A DNA stretch of 7,235 bases from positions 1 to 7,235 of the forward strand of contig JASLAP010000526.1 in NCBI GenBank assembly GCA_030147065.1, read 5' to 3'. The translations under genes were made by a program, and so were the position numbers. Source of the stretch: Pseudonocardia sp. GTDB lineage: Bacteria > Actinomycetota > Actinomycetes > Mycobacteriales > Pseudonocardiaceae. The notes under the pieces were generated by a model that worked only from the letters and a program-made list of their open reading frames with translations, had not been told where the DNA came from and ran no database searches. Below, piece by piece: positions 1 to 5,922 of this stretch (within the stretch, counting starts at the first letter, position 1; every line of letters begins with the position of its first letter).

Positions 1-1
1 G

Positions 2-55
2 TCCCCCGCCACCGTCCGCACCGCCGACGGCTCCGCCCTCCTCCACGGCTCCTGA
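2..55 (+). CDS. 3' end of an unidentified gene (partial)
   Basis: The reading frame starting at base 2 encodes 17 residues ending ADGSALLHGS and then TGA at 53-55. All 17 sense codons end in C, which is the third-position bias of real genes in this window and is not matched by the other plus-strand frames. This is therefore very likely the C-terminus of a rightward gene that begins left of the window. The fragment is too short to assign a family. The gene converges on the protein kinase gene, and the inverted repeat at 148-202 lies between the two stop codons. Confidence 0.6.
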   Translation, partial: SPATVRTADGSALLHGS

Positions 56-245
56 CCCCGCCGCGCGCCCGGAGAGCGCCTCACGACCTTCCGGGCACGG
101 CCGCCAGCGGCCAGGTCGGCATCGGGCGGCGGCCTGCCCCGGCCCCCTGGCAGGAAAGCCACTTTCAGGACGGAATCGGTCCTGAAAGTGGCTTTCCTGC
201 CACGTGCGGCGGAGTGGGGGTGAGGAGGAACGGGGGCGGGGCGGG
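56..245. other. Convergent intergenic region
   Basis: This 190-bp gap separates the stop codon of the rightward partial gene from the stop codon of the leftward kinase gene, so both genes end here and no promoter is required. It holds a short GC hairpin (GGCCG at 99-103 pairing with CGGCC at 108-112) and the long perfect inverted repeat at 148-202. A CCTGCC at 133-138 can pair with GGCAGG at 149-154, which would compete with the outer part of the left arm of the long repeat. I see no credible gene in the gap. Confidence 0.7.
148..202. terminator. Perfect 24-bp inverted repeat, probable bidirectional terminator
   Basis: The left arm (148-171) and right arm (179-202) are exact reverse complements over 24 bp, separated by the 7-nt loop GGAATCG. 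Transcripts from either strand would form a very stable hairpin, and the element lies between two convergent stop codons, as expected for a shared terminator. There is no T-tract on either side, which is common for actinobacterial terminators. Each arm is also internally structured: CAGGA, ten bases, CAGGA on the left, mirrored as TCCTG, ten bases, TCCTG on the right. The repeat is richer in A and T than its surroundings, which suggests a dispersed element. The terminator role is inferred from position and structure. Confidence 0.7.
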
Positions 246-1253
246 TTACGGGCCGCGCGGGGTGCGGGGGTCGAGGACGATCTCGGCGGTGGGGGTCTCG
301 GCGGGGGTGCCGATGAGCGGCTGCACCCCGCCCAGCAGCAGGGCGATCGCGCCGGCCGCGGTGACCAGCAGCATCGTCACGGCGATCAGTGGGAGCAGGG
401 CGGCGCGGCGGACCCGGTGGCGGCCGGGAGCGGGGGCGGCCGGGGGCACGACGACCGGCGCGGACAGCGCCCGGGCGACCTGGGCCGCGGTGGGGCGGCG
501 GTCCTGGTCGGGGTCGGTCATCTCCAGCAGCAGGTCGCCGAGCCCGCCGGGCAGGCCCTCCGGGATCGTCGGCGGGCGGTGCAGCCGGGCCAGCGCGGAC
601 TCCATGGCCCGGCCCGGGTACTCCCGGCGGCCGGTCAGCGCCTCCAGCAGCACCAGCCCGAGCGCGTAGACGTCGGCGGGTGGGCCGACCTGCTCGCCGC
701 GCACCTGCTCGGGTGCCAGGTAGGCGGCGGTGCCGACGATGCAGCCCGCGGTGGTGGCCGCGGTGCTGTCCACCGCGCGGGAGATGCCGAAGTCGGTGAG
801 CCGGGCCTCGGCGCCGTCGAGCAGGACGTTGGCCGGCTTGACGTCGCGGTGGATGTAGCCGGTGCCGTGCACGTGGTCCAGGGCCGCGGCCAGGCTCGCG
901 CCCATGCGGCGGACCGCACCGGGCTCCATCGGCCCGTCGTGCAGGCGGGTGGCCAGCGACGGGCCGTTGACGAGGTCGGTCACCACGAACGGGCGACCCT
1001 CCTCGCTGCCGCCGTCGCGCAGCCCGACCAGGCCGGGGTGGTCGAGGTGCGACAGCGCCTCCATCTCCCGGCGCTGCTGGCGCAGGTCGTGGACCGACGC
1101 CCCGCGGTGGAACAGCTTCAGCGCCACCAGGGCGCCGCTGCGCAGGTCACGGGCTCGGCGGACCACGGCGGACGACCCGGTGCCGAGCACCCGGCCGAGC
1201 ACGTAGCGGCCCGCGACGACCCGCGGGCCGGGGTCGGGTTGCTCGGTGCTCAC
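246..1253 (-). CDS. Membrane-anchored Ser/Thr protein kinase (Hanks type)
   Basis: This encodes a eukaryotic-like serine/threonine kinase of 335 residues. Motifs in order are: glycine-rich loop GTGSSAVV (about 25-32), ATP-anchoring lysine in VALK (K46), helix-C glutamate (about E63), catalytic loop HRDVKPANVLL (D137, K139, N142), DFG (154-156), a Ser/Thr-rich activation segment (STAATTAG), APE (180-182), and the closing RRPTA arginine motif. All catalytic residues are present, so it should be active. A Pro/Ala-rich linker leads to one membrane segment (about 284-308) and an outer tail of only about 27 residues. There is no PASTA or other recognisable sensor domain. I chose the GTG at 1253 because AAGG lies 5 nt upstream and the protein then starts shortly before the kinase fold; an in-frame GTG at 1286 would add 11 residues. 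It follows the hydroxylase operon on the same strand. Its substrates are unknown. Confidence 0.93.
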   Translation of the reverse strand: MSTEQPDPGPRVVAGRYVLGRVLGTGSSAVVRRARDLRSGALVALKLFHRGASVHDLRQQRREMEALSHLDHPGLVGLRDGGSEEGRPFVVTDLVNGPSLATRLHDGPMEPGAVRRMGASLAAALDHVHGTGYIHRDVKPANVLLDGAEARLTDFGISRAVDSTAATTAGCIVGTAAYLAPEQVRGEQVGPPADVYALGLVLLEALTGRREYPGRAMESALARLHRPPTIPEGLPGGLGDLLLEMTDPDQDRRPTAAQVARALSAPVVVPPAAPAPGRHRVRRAALLPLIAVTMLLVTAAGAIALLLGGVQPLIGTPAETPTAEIVLDPRTPRGP

Positions 1254-1286
1254 ACCGACCTTGTTCCCGACCCCGGCCCGCGTCAC

Positions 1287-1319
1287 ACCACCCGGCCGAT
1301 AATTTTCGATCTTCCCTGG
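1287..1319 (-). promoter_or_regulatory. Possible kinase promoter (AT-rich block)
   Basis: The short gap between the FAD-subunit stop codon and the upstream-most possible kinase start contains an AT run (ATAATT on the plus strand at 1299-1304, read as AATTAT toward the kinase) that stands out in this GC-rich window. AATTAT resembles a -10 box and would place a start site near 1292, giving a leader of roughly 40 nt to the preferred GTG at 1253. A matching -35 at good spacing is not clear. The call is inferred from composition and position only. Confidence 0.3.
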
Positions 1320-2135
1320 TCAGCCCGCCGCGGCCGTGGTGAGGGCGCGGCGGGTGAGCACCCGCGCCAGGTGGCGGCGGTACTCCTTGGTGCCGGCCAC
1401 GTCCGCGGGCGGGTCGGTGCCCTCCGCGGCCAGCGCGGCGGCGTCGGCGATGGAGGCGCCGTCGGCCAGCGCGGCCTCGGTGGCCGAGGCGCGCAGCGGG
1501 GTCGGGCCCATGTTGACCAGGCCGACCCGGCCGTCGACCACGGCCACCCCGACGATCGCCCAGTCGTTGGCCCGGCGGGTGAACTTCTCGTAGGCCCAAC
1601 CGGCCGACCCGGTGCGCGGGACCCGGATCTCGACGATCAGCTCGTCGGGCTCCTTCACCGAGGAGAACACCCCGGTGTAGAAGCCGGTGATCGGGACCGT
1701 GCGGGTGCCGCGCGGGCTGCGCAGCACCACCGAGCCGCCCAGCGCGAGCACCGCGGCCGGCAGGTCCGACGCCGGGTCGGCGTGGGCCAGCGAGCCGCCC
1801 AGCGTGCCGCGGTGGCGGATCTGCGGGTCGCCGACCGTGCGGGCCACCGCGCTCAGCAGCGGCACCTCGGCCTTGACGACCTCGGAGGACTCCACGATCC
1901 CGTGCCGGGTGCCCGACCCGATGGCGACCTCGTCGCCGTCGACCCGGATGTAGCTCAGCTCGCCCAGCCGGCCGATGTCGATGACCAGCTCCGGCGCGGC
2001 CAGCCGCAGCTTCATCACCGGCAGCAGGGAGTGCCCGCCGGCCAGCACGGTGGCGTCCTCGCCGTGCTCGGCCAGCAGTGCCAGCGCGCCGTCGACCGAG
2101 GTCGGGCGCTCGTAGGTGAAACCGATGGGGATCAT
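1320..2135 (-). CDS. FAD-binding medium subunit of a molybdenum hydroxylase (CoxM/XdhB-like)
   Basis: This is the flavin subunit of the xanthine dehydrogenase/CO dehydrogenase family, 271 residues, close to the usual CoxM length. It takes electrons from the 2Fe-2S subunit and passes them through FAD to an external acceptor. The N-terminal FAD domain shows the AGGHSLLP motif (32-39) followed by MKLRLA, and the second flavin motif TLGGSLAHADPASDLPA lies at 111-127. The C-terminal CO-dehydrogenase flavoprotein domain covers about 165-271. The ATG at 2135 overlaps the TGA of the upstream 2Fe-2S gene as ATGA, with GGGAG 6 nt upstream. A longer open frame extends to 2366, but that upstream part is a shadow of the iron-sulfur gene. 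It is the last gene of the three-gene operon. I leave the symbol empty because CO oxidation is not supported. Confidence 0.95.
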   Translation of the reverse strand: MIPIGFTYERPTSVDGALALLAEHGEDATVLAGGHSLLPVMKLRLAAPELVIDIGRLGELSYIRVDGDEVAIGSGTRHGIVESSEVVKAEVPLLSAVARTVGDPQIRHRGTLGGSLAHADPASDLPAAVLALGGSVVLRSPRGTRTVPITGFYTGVFSSVKEPDELIVEIRVPRTGSAGWAYEKFTRRANDWAIVGVAVVDGRVGLVNMGPTPLRASATEAALADGASIADAAALAAEGTDPPADVAGTKEYRRHLARVLTRRALTTAAAG

Positions 2136-2665
2136 GCGCCACTCCCGGTGGAGAAGCCGGGCGCGGCCAGCTCGGCCTCGGCGCCCTCGGCCTTGTCGGG
2201 GTCCTGGCCGGAGGCGGCCAGGACCGCGCGGACGATGTTGTGGTAGCCGGTGCACCGGCAGAGGTTGCCCTCCAGGCCCTCGCGCACCTCGCGCTCGGTG
2301 GGCCTGGGGTTCTCCTCGAGCAGGCTCACCGCGGCCATCACCATGCCCGGGGTGCAGAACCCGCACTGCAGGCCGTGCTCGGCGCGGAACGCCGCCGGCA
2401 CCGGGTGCAGGTGCTCCTCGTCGGCCGACAGGCCCTCCATGGTGGTGACCGCCTGCTGGTCGGCCTGCACCGCCAGCACCGTGCAGGACTTGACCGACTC
2501 GCCGTCGACGAGCACGGTGCAGGCCCCGCAGGAGGTGGTGTCGCAGCCGATGTTGGTGCCCTTGAGGCCCAGCACGTCGCGCAGGTAGTGCGCCAGCAGC
2601 AGGCGCGGTTCGACGTCGGCGCTGGTCGCCTCGCCGTTCACGGTGATCTCGACCTTGACCGTCAT
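2132..2665 (-). CDS. 2Fe-2S small subunit of a molybdenum hydroxylase (CoxS-like)
   Basis: This 177-residue protein carries the two iron-sulfur clusters that link the molybdenum site to FAD. The N-terminal ferredoxin-like domain has cysteines C41, C46, C49 and C61 (GCDTTSCGACTV and the later SC). The helical [2Fe-2S]-binding domain has C101 and C104 (QCGFCTPGMV) and C136 and C138 (NLCRCTGY). All eight ligands are present. The last 20-25 residues form an Ala/Glu/Gly-rich tail a little longer than is usual for small subunits of about 160 residues. The ATG at 2665 overlaps the TGA of the large-subunit gene as ATGA and has GGGAG 6 nt upstream. The gene's own TGA overlaps the start of the FAD subunit in the same way, so translational coupling across all three genes is expected. 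Confidence 0.96.
   Translation of the reverse strand: MTVKVEITVNGEATSADVEPRLLLAHYLRDVLGLKGTNIGCDTTSCGACTVLVDGESVKSCTVLAVQADQQAVTTMEGLSADEEHLHPVPAAFRAEHGLQCGFCTPGMVMAAVSLLEENPRPTEREVREGLEGNLCRCTGYHNIVRAVLAASGQDPDKAEGAEAELAAPGFSTGSGA
2142..2146 (-). promoter_or_regulatory. Ribosome binding site of the FAD subunit
   Basis: GGGAG lies inside the last codons of the 2Fe-2S gene, 6 nt before the ATG at 2135. Together with the ATGA overlap it fixes that start and supports translational coupling. Confidence 0.7.
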
Positions 2666-4947
2666 GCGTCGCTCCCGGCCGCGTTGTCGGAGGCGGCGCC
2701 GTCGGCCGCCTGGATGGCCTGCCACACCCGCAGCGGGGTGGCCGGCATGTCGATGTGGCGCACCCCGAGGTGCGACAGGGCGTCCACGACCGCGCTCTGC
2801 ACGGCCGGGGTGGCGCCGATGGTGCCGGCCTCCCCGATGCCCTTGGCCCCGAGCGGGTTCAGGTGCGTCGGGGTCTCCATGTCCACCAGGGTGAAGCTGG
2901 GCAGCTCGGCGGCCGACGGGAATCCGTAGTCGGCGAAGGTGCCGGTCAGCGGGTTGCCGTCGGCGTCGTAGACGACCTCCTCCAGCAGCGCCTGGGAGAT
3001 GCCCTGGGCGATGCCGCCGTGCCGCTGGCCCTCGGCCAGCAGCGGGTTGAGCACGGTGCCCGCGTCGTCCACGGTGATGATCGAGTCGACGACCGCCTTG
3101 CCGGACTCCGTGTCGACCTCGACCACGGCCAGGTGCGCGCCGAACGGGAAGGTCGGCATCTTGCCGTCGAAGGTGGTGACGACCTTGAGCTCCTCGCGCT
3201 CGGCGAGCTGGGCCAGCGTGATGCCGGTGCCGGTGCCGGCCACCGAGACGGTGCCGTCGGCGACCTGCAGGTCGTCCACGTTCGCCTCGAGGATGTCCGC
3301 GGCCCGCTGCTTGGCCAGCTCGGCCAGCTCACCGGCCGCCTTGTAGACCGCGACACCGCCGGTCTGCAGGCTGCGCGAGCCCATCGTGCCGACGCCCTTG
3401 GGGATGAGGTCGGTGTCGCCGTGCTTGACGGTGATCTTCTCGATCGGGATGCCGAGGTGCTCGTGGGCGAGCATCGCCCACGCCGTCGCATGGCCCTGAC
3501 CATGTGGTGAGGTTCCGGTCAGCACGGTGACCGAGCCGTCCGGGTGGACCTGCACGGTGGCGTCCTCGGCGAACGCGCCGGCCCCGGTGATCTCGACGAA
3601 GGCCGAGATGCCCAACCCGAGCTGGACGACGTCGCCGCGCTCGCGGCGGGCCTTCTGCTCGGCCCGCAGGGCCTGGTAGTTGCCGGCCTCCAGGACCTTG
3701 TCGATGGCCTTGGCGTACTCGCCGCTGTCGTACATCGCGCCGCCCTTGGTGGTGAAGGGGAACGCGTCCGGCGAGGGCACGTTGCGCTTGCGCACCTCGG
3801 CCGGGTCCATGCCGATCTCGGCGGCGAACAGGTCCATCGCCCGCTCGATGGCCGCGGTGGCCTCCGGGCGCCCGGCGCCGCGGTAGGCGCCGGTGGACGT
3901 GGTGGTGGTGACCAGTACCCGGGCCCGGGACTCGACCTTGGGGATGTCGTAGACGCCCGGCGCCATCATCCGGGTGAACATCGGCAGCACCACGCCGATC
4001 CGGGGGTAGGCGCCGGCGTCGGCCAGCACGTCGAGCCGGTAGGCCTGCACCTTGCCGTCCCGGCTGCCGCCGATGGTGACGGTCTGGAACTGGGCGCGGC
4101 CCTGCACCATCCCGGTCATGTTCTCCGAGCGGCTCTCGGTCCACCGGACCGGCCGGCCGGTCCGCTTGGCCAGCCAGGCGACCAGCGCGAACTCCGGGTC
4201 GGCGCCGATCTTCGCGCCGAACCCGCCGCCCACGTCCGGGGTGATCACGTGCACCTGCGAGGCGTCCACGCCCAGCCAGCCGGCCACCTCGTCGCGGCTC
4301 TGCTGGGCGTTCTGGGTGGAGCACCAGAGGGTGACCCGGCCGTCCTCGCCCCACACCGCGGCCGCGGCGCGGGTCTCCAGCGGGGCCGCGGCCAGCCGCT
4401 GGTTGACGATGTCCTGGGTGACCACGACCTCGCACCCGGCGAACAGGTCCGGGTCGAGCTCCTTCTCGTGGTCGAAGCCGTTCGAGGTGTTCGTGCCGGC
4501 CTCCTCGAACACCAGCACCTCGTCGGTGCGGGCCTGGCGCAGGTCGACCACCGCCGGCAGCGGGTCGTAGTCGATCTCCACCAGCTCGGCGGCGTCCTCG
4601 CCCTGGTACGGGTGCTCGGTGAGCACGGCGGCCACCGGCTCCCCGACGAACCGCACCTTGCCGGTCGCCAGCCACGGCCGGGCCATGGCGTCGGGCACGG
4701 CCGGGAACAGCTTGGCCGGTGTCAGGTCGATCTCGTCGGCGGTCACGACGTCCACGACGCCGGGGGCGTCGCGGGCCGCGCTCGCGTCCACGCCGGTGAT
4801 CCGGGCGTGGGCCAGTGGGGACCGGACGAAGGTCAGGTGCAGGGCACCGGACAGTCGCTCATCGGTGAGGTCGTCGGTGTATGTGGCGCCCCGGGTGAGG
4901 AAGGCCGGATCCTCGATGCGGACGACGCGCGTGCCCATGATGCTCAT
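2662..4947 (-). CDS. Molybdopterin-binding large subunit of a molybdenum hydroxylase (form II CoxL-like)
   Basis: This 761-residue protein is the catalytic subunit of the xanthine dehydrogenase/CO dehydrogenase family and binds the molybdopterin cytosine dinucleotide cofactor. The N-terminal hammerhead domain covers about 10-130 (RIEDPAFLTRG, VRFVGEPVAAV at 98-108). The molybdenum-binding domains follow, with GGGFGAK at 240-246, the active-site loop AYRGAGR at 354-360, SPHGQGHAT at 480-488, and GIGEAGT at 703-709, whose E706 matches the family's catalytic glutamate. AYRGAGR is the form II signature; true aerobic CO dehydrogenases (form I) carry AYxCSFR, so CO is not a supported substrate. Aldehydes, N-heterocycles or other carbonyl compounds are possible, and the sequence does not decide. 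I start at 4947 because AGGG lies 10 nt upstream; an ATG three codons later (4938) lacks a ribosome site. It is the first gene of an L-S-M operon. Confidence 0.95.
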   Translation of the reverse strand: MSIMGTRVVRIEDPAFLTRGATYTDDLTDERLSGALHLTFVRSPLAHARITGVDASAARDAPGVVDVVTADEIDLTPAKLFPAVPDAMARPWLATGKVRFVGEPVAAVLTEHPYQGEDAAELVEIDYDPLPAVVDLRQARTDEVLVFEEAGTNTSNGFDHEKELDPDLFAGCEVVVTQDIVNQRLAAAPLETRAAAAVWGEDGRVTLWCSTQNAQQSRDEVAGWLGVDASQVHVITPDVGGGFGAKIGADPEFALVAWLAKRTGRPVRWTESRSENMTGMVQGRAQFQTVTIGGSRDGKVQAYRLDVLADAGAYPRIGVVLPMFTRMMAPGVYDIPKVESRARVLVTTTTSTGAYRGAGRPEATAAIERAMDLFAAEIGMDPAEVRKRNVPSPDAFPFTTKGGAMYDSGEYAKAIDKVLEAGNYQALRAEQKARRERGDVVQLGLGISAFVEITGAGAFAEDATVQVHPDGSVTVLTGTSPHGQGHATAWAMLAHEHLGIPIEKITVKHGDTDLIPKGVGTMGSRSLQTGGVAVYKAAGELAELAKQRAADILEANVDDLQVADGTVSVAGTGTGITLAQLAEREELKVVTTFDGKMPTFPFGAHLAVVEVDTESGKAVVDSIITVDDAGTVLNPLLAEGQRHGGIAQGISQALLEEVVYDADGNPLTGTFADYGFPSAAELPSFTLVDMETPTHLNPLGAKGIGEAGTIGATPAVQSAVVDALSHLGVRHIDMPATPLRVWQAIQAADGAASDNAAGSDA
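2672..2676 (-). promoter_or_regulatory. Ribosome binding site of the 2Fe-2S subunit
   Basis: GGGAG lies inside the end of the large-subunit gene, 6 nt before the ATG at 2665. It rejects the longer upstream extension of this frame, which would overlap the large subunit by a further 60 bp. Confidence 0.7.
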
Positions 4948-5014
4948 CAGGACCGGACCCTAGTTCGCCGACGACCATCGCGCGACGTCGCGTTGCGGCG
5001 CGGCGGAGTATCGC
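4948..5014 (-). promoter_or_regulatory. Leader/promoter region of the hydroxylase operon
   Basis: This 67-bp gap lies between the thiD stop codon and the large-subunit start. It contains a perfect 12-bp palindrome, CGCGACGTCGCG, at 4981-4992. Read toward the operon, TAGGGT (4956-4961) could be a -10 box that would give a nearly leaderless message, or its AGGG could be the ribosome site of the first gene; both cannot be distinguished by eye. No strong -35 is visible, and transcription may also continue from thiD, which points the same way. The regulatory role is inferred. Confidence 0.35.
4981..4992. repeat. 12-bp perfect palindrome upstream of the hydroxylase operon
   Basis: CGCGACGTCGCG equals its own reverse complement. 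It is centred about 40 bp ahead of the large-subunit start codon, a plausible place for a dimeric repressor or activator to bind. The sequence is built from common GC-rich words, so chance occurrence is possible, and no regulator gene lies in the window. Confidence 0.35.
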
Positions 5015-5860
5015 CTACGGCGGCCAGGGCCGGACGGCCCACAGCGGCGAGACCGGGCCGTGCCCGGCGCCCAGATCGTACGCGTTGCGTACCGACTCGG
5101 TCACGAAGCGCTTCGCGAACGCGACCGCGTCGGGCACCTCGGCGCCGCGGGCCAGCGCGGCGGCGATGGCCGAGGCCATGGTGTCGCCGCCGCCGTGGGT
5201 GTTGCCGGTGGCGAACCGCGGCCCGGGCAGCTCGATGAAGTCGCTGCCGTCGTGCAGCAGGTCGACGCACTCGTCGGTGTCCTCGACCAGGTGCCCGCCC
5301 TTGACCAGCACCCAGCGCGGGCCGAGCGCGTGCAGCGCGGCGGCCGCGGCGTACTGCGCCGCGCGGTCGTGCACGTCGATGCCGACCAGCAGGCGGACCT
5401 CGTCCAGGTTCGGGGTGACGACGGTGGACCGCGGGAACAGCTGGGTGCGGAAGGCGTCCAGGGCCGAGTCGGCCAGCAGCGGGTCGCCGTGCATGGAGGC
5501 GGCCACCGGGTCGAGCACCAGCGGGACGGTGCCGCCGGTGCCGATCCCGACCCGGTCGCAGGCCGCCACGACCGCCTCGATGGTCGGGGTGCCGGCGAGC
5601 ATGCCGGTCTTGACCGCGTCCAGGCCGATGTCGGTGGCGACGGCCTCGATCTGGGCGGCCACCACCGCCGGCGGCAGCACGTGCACATCGGACACGCCCA
5701 GCGTGTTCTGCACGGTCACCGCGGTGACCGCCACGCAGCCGTGCACCCCGCAGGCGGCCATGGCCCGCAGGTCGGCGGCCACTCCGGCGCCGCCGCCGGA
5801 GTCGGTGCCGGCGATCGTCATCACCCGGGGCGGGGTGCTGCCCACCGTCGGTTCGCCCAT
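5015..5860 (-). CDS. thiD: Hydroxymethylpyrimidine/phosphomethylpyrimidine kinase ThiD
   Basis: ThiD phosphorylates 4-amino-5-hydroxymethyl-2-methylpyrimidine and then its monophosphate, giving the pyrimidine diphosphate used for thiamine synthesis in the cytoplasm. The 281-residue ribokinase-fold protein shows TIAGTDSGGGAG (15-26), AVTVQNTLGV (46-55), KTGML (84-88), VLDPVAASMHGDPLL (115-129), TPNLDE (149-154), VLVKGGH (184-190) and HGGGDT (222-227), where D226 is in the place of the catalytic base and anion-hole segment. The sequence closely resembles mycobacterial ThiD as I recall it, including that GGGD form in place of the GTGC seen in enterobacteria. I start at the ATG at 5860 because the fold begins directly after it (TPPRVMTIAG). 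A GTG at 5929 is open but overlaps the divergent gene. No other thiamine gene and no obvious TPP riboswitch is visible. Confidence 0.95.
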   Translation of the reverse strand: MGEPTVGSTPPRVMTIAGTDSGGGAGVAADLRAMAACGVHGCVAVTAVTVQNTLGVSDVHVLPPAVVAAQIEAVATDIGLDAVKTGMLAGTPTIEAVVAACDRVGIGTGGTVPLVLDPVAASMHGDPLLADSALDAFRTQLFPRSTVVTPNLDEVRLLVGIDVHDRAAQYAAAAALHALGPRWVLVKGGHLVEDTDECVDLLHDGSDFIELPGPRFATGNTHGGGDTMASAIAAALARGAEVPDAVAFAKRFVTESVRNAYDLGAGHGPVSPLWAVRPWPP

Positions 5861-5922
5861 GCCCGCGACCGTAGCCGGTGCCGCCGGGATGATCGCGGGG
5901 TGCGGGGGCGTTGGATCCGGGC
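5861..5922. promoter_or_regulatory. Divergent promoter region, thiD and nitroreductase-family gene
   Basis: These 62 bp must hold the start signals for both divergent genes. Toward thiD, TACGGT (5868-5873) fits the actinobacterial -10 pattern TAnnnT and lies 7 nt before the ATG, so a leaderless message is likely. Toward the rightward gene, TTGGAT at 5911-5916 is a poorer -10 candidate 6 nt before its ATG. Neither gene has a strong Shine-Dalgarno sequence, which agrees with leaderless starts. No convincing -35 is visible on either strand. Confidence 0.35.

Noticed and set aside
204..2246. Very long plus-strand open frame (680 codons) opposite the kinase and FAD subunit genes
   Set aside because: It is low-complexity Gly/Ala/Arg/His-rich sequence lying antisense to two clear protein families, the usual shadow of high-GC coding DNA. 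It shows no recognisable domain.
2136..2366. Upstream extension of the FAD subunit frame to an earlier start
   Set aside because: The extra residues overlap the 2Fe-2S gene and look like frame-shifted Arg/Gly/Pro-rich sequence. The ATGA overlap with GGGAG 6 nt upstream fixes the start at 2135.
2666..2725. Upstream extension of the 2Fe-2S subunit frame
   Set aside because: The added 20 residues are Arg-rich and overlap the large subunit. The family's N-terminus starts at MTVKVEITVNG, and a good ribosome site precedes the ATG at 2665.
3215..3242. Short tandem GGTGCC-type repeat in the large-subunit gene
   Set aside because: It simply encodes a GTGTG segment with the preferred codons and is only two to three units long.
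2662..4947. Calling the operon an aerobic CO dehydrogenase (form I)
   Set aside because: The active-site loop AYRGAGR lacks the cysteine of AYxCSFR needed for the copper-molybdenum centre.
3544..5238. Plus-strand open frame (564 codons) opposite the large subunit and the end of thiD
   Set aside because: It is antisense to conserved genes, has shadow-type composition with no motif, and crosses two real genes and their intergenic gap.
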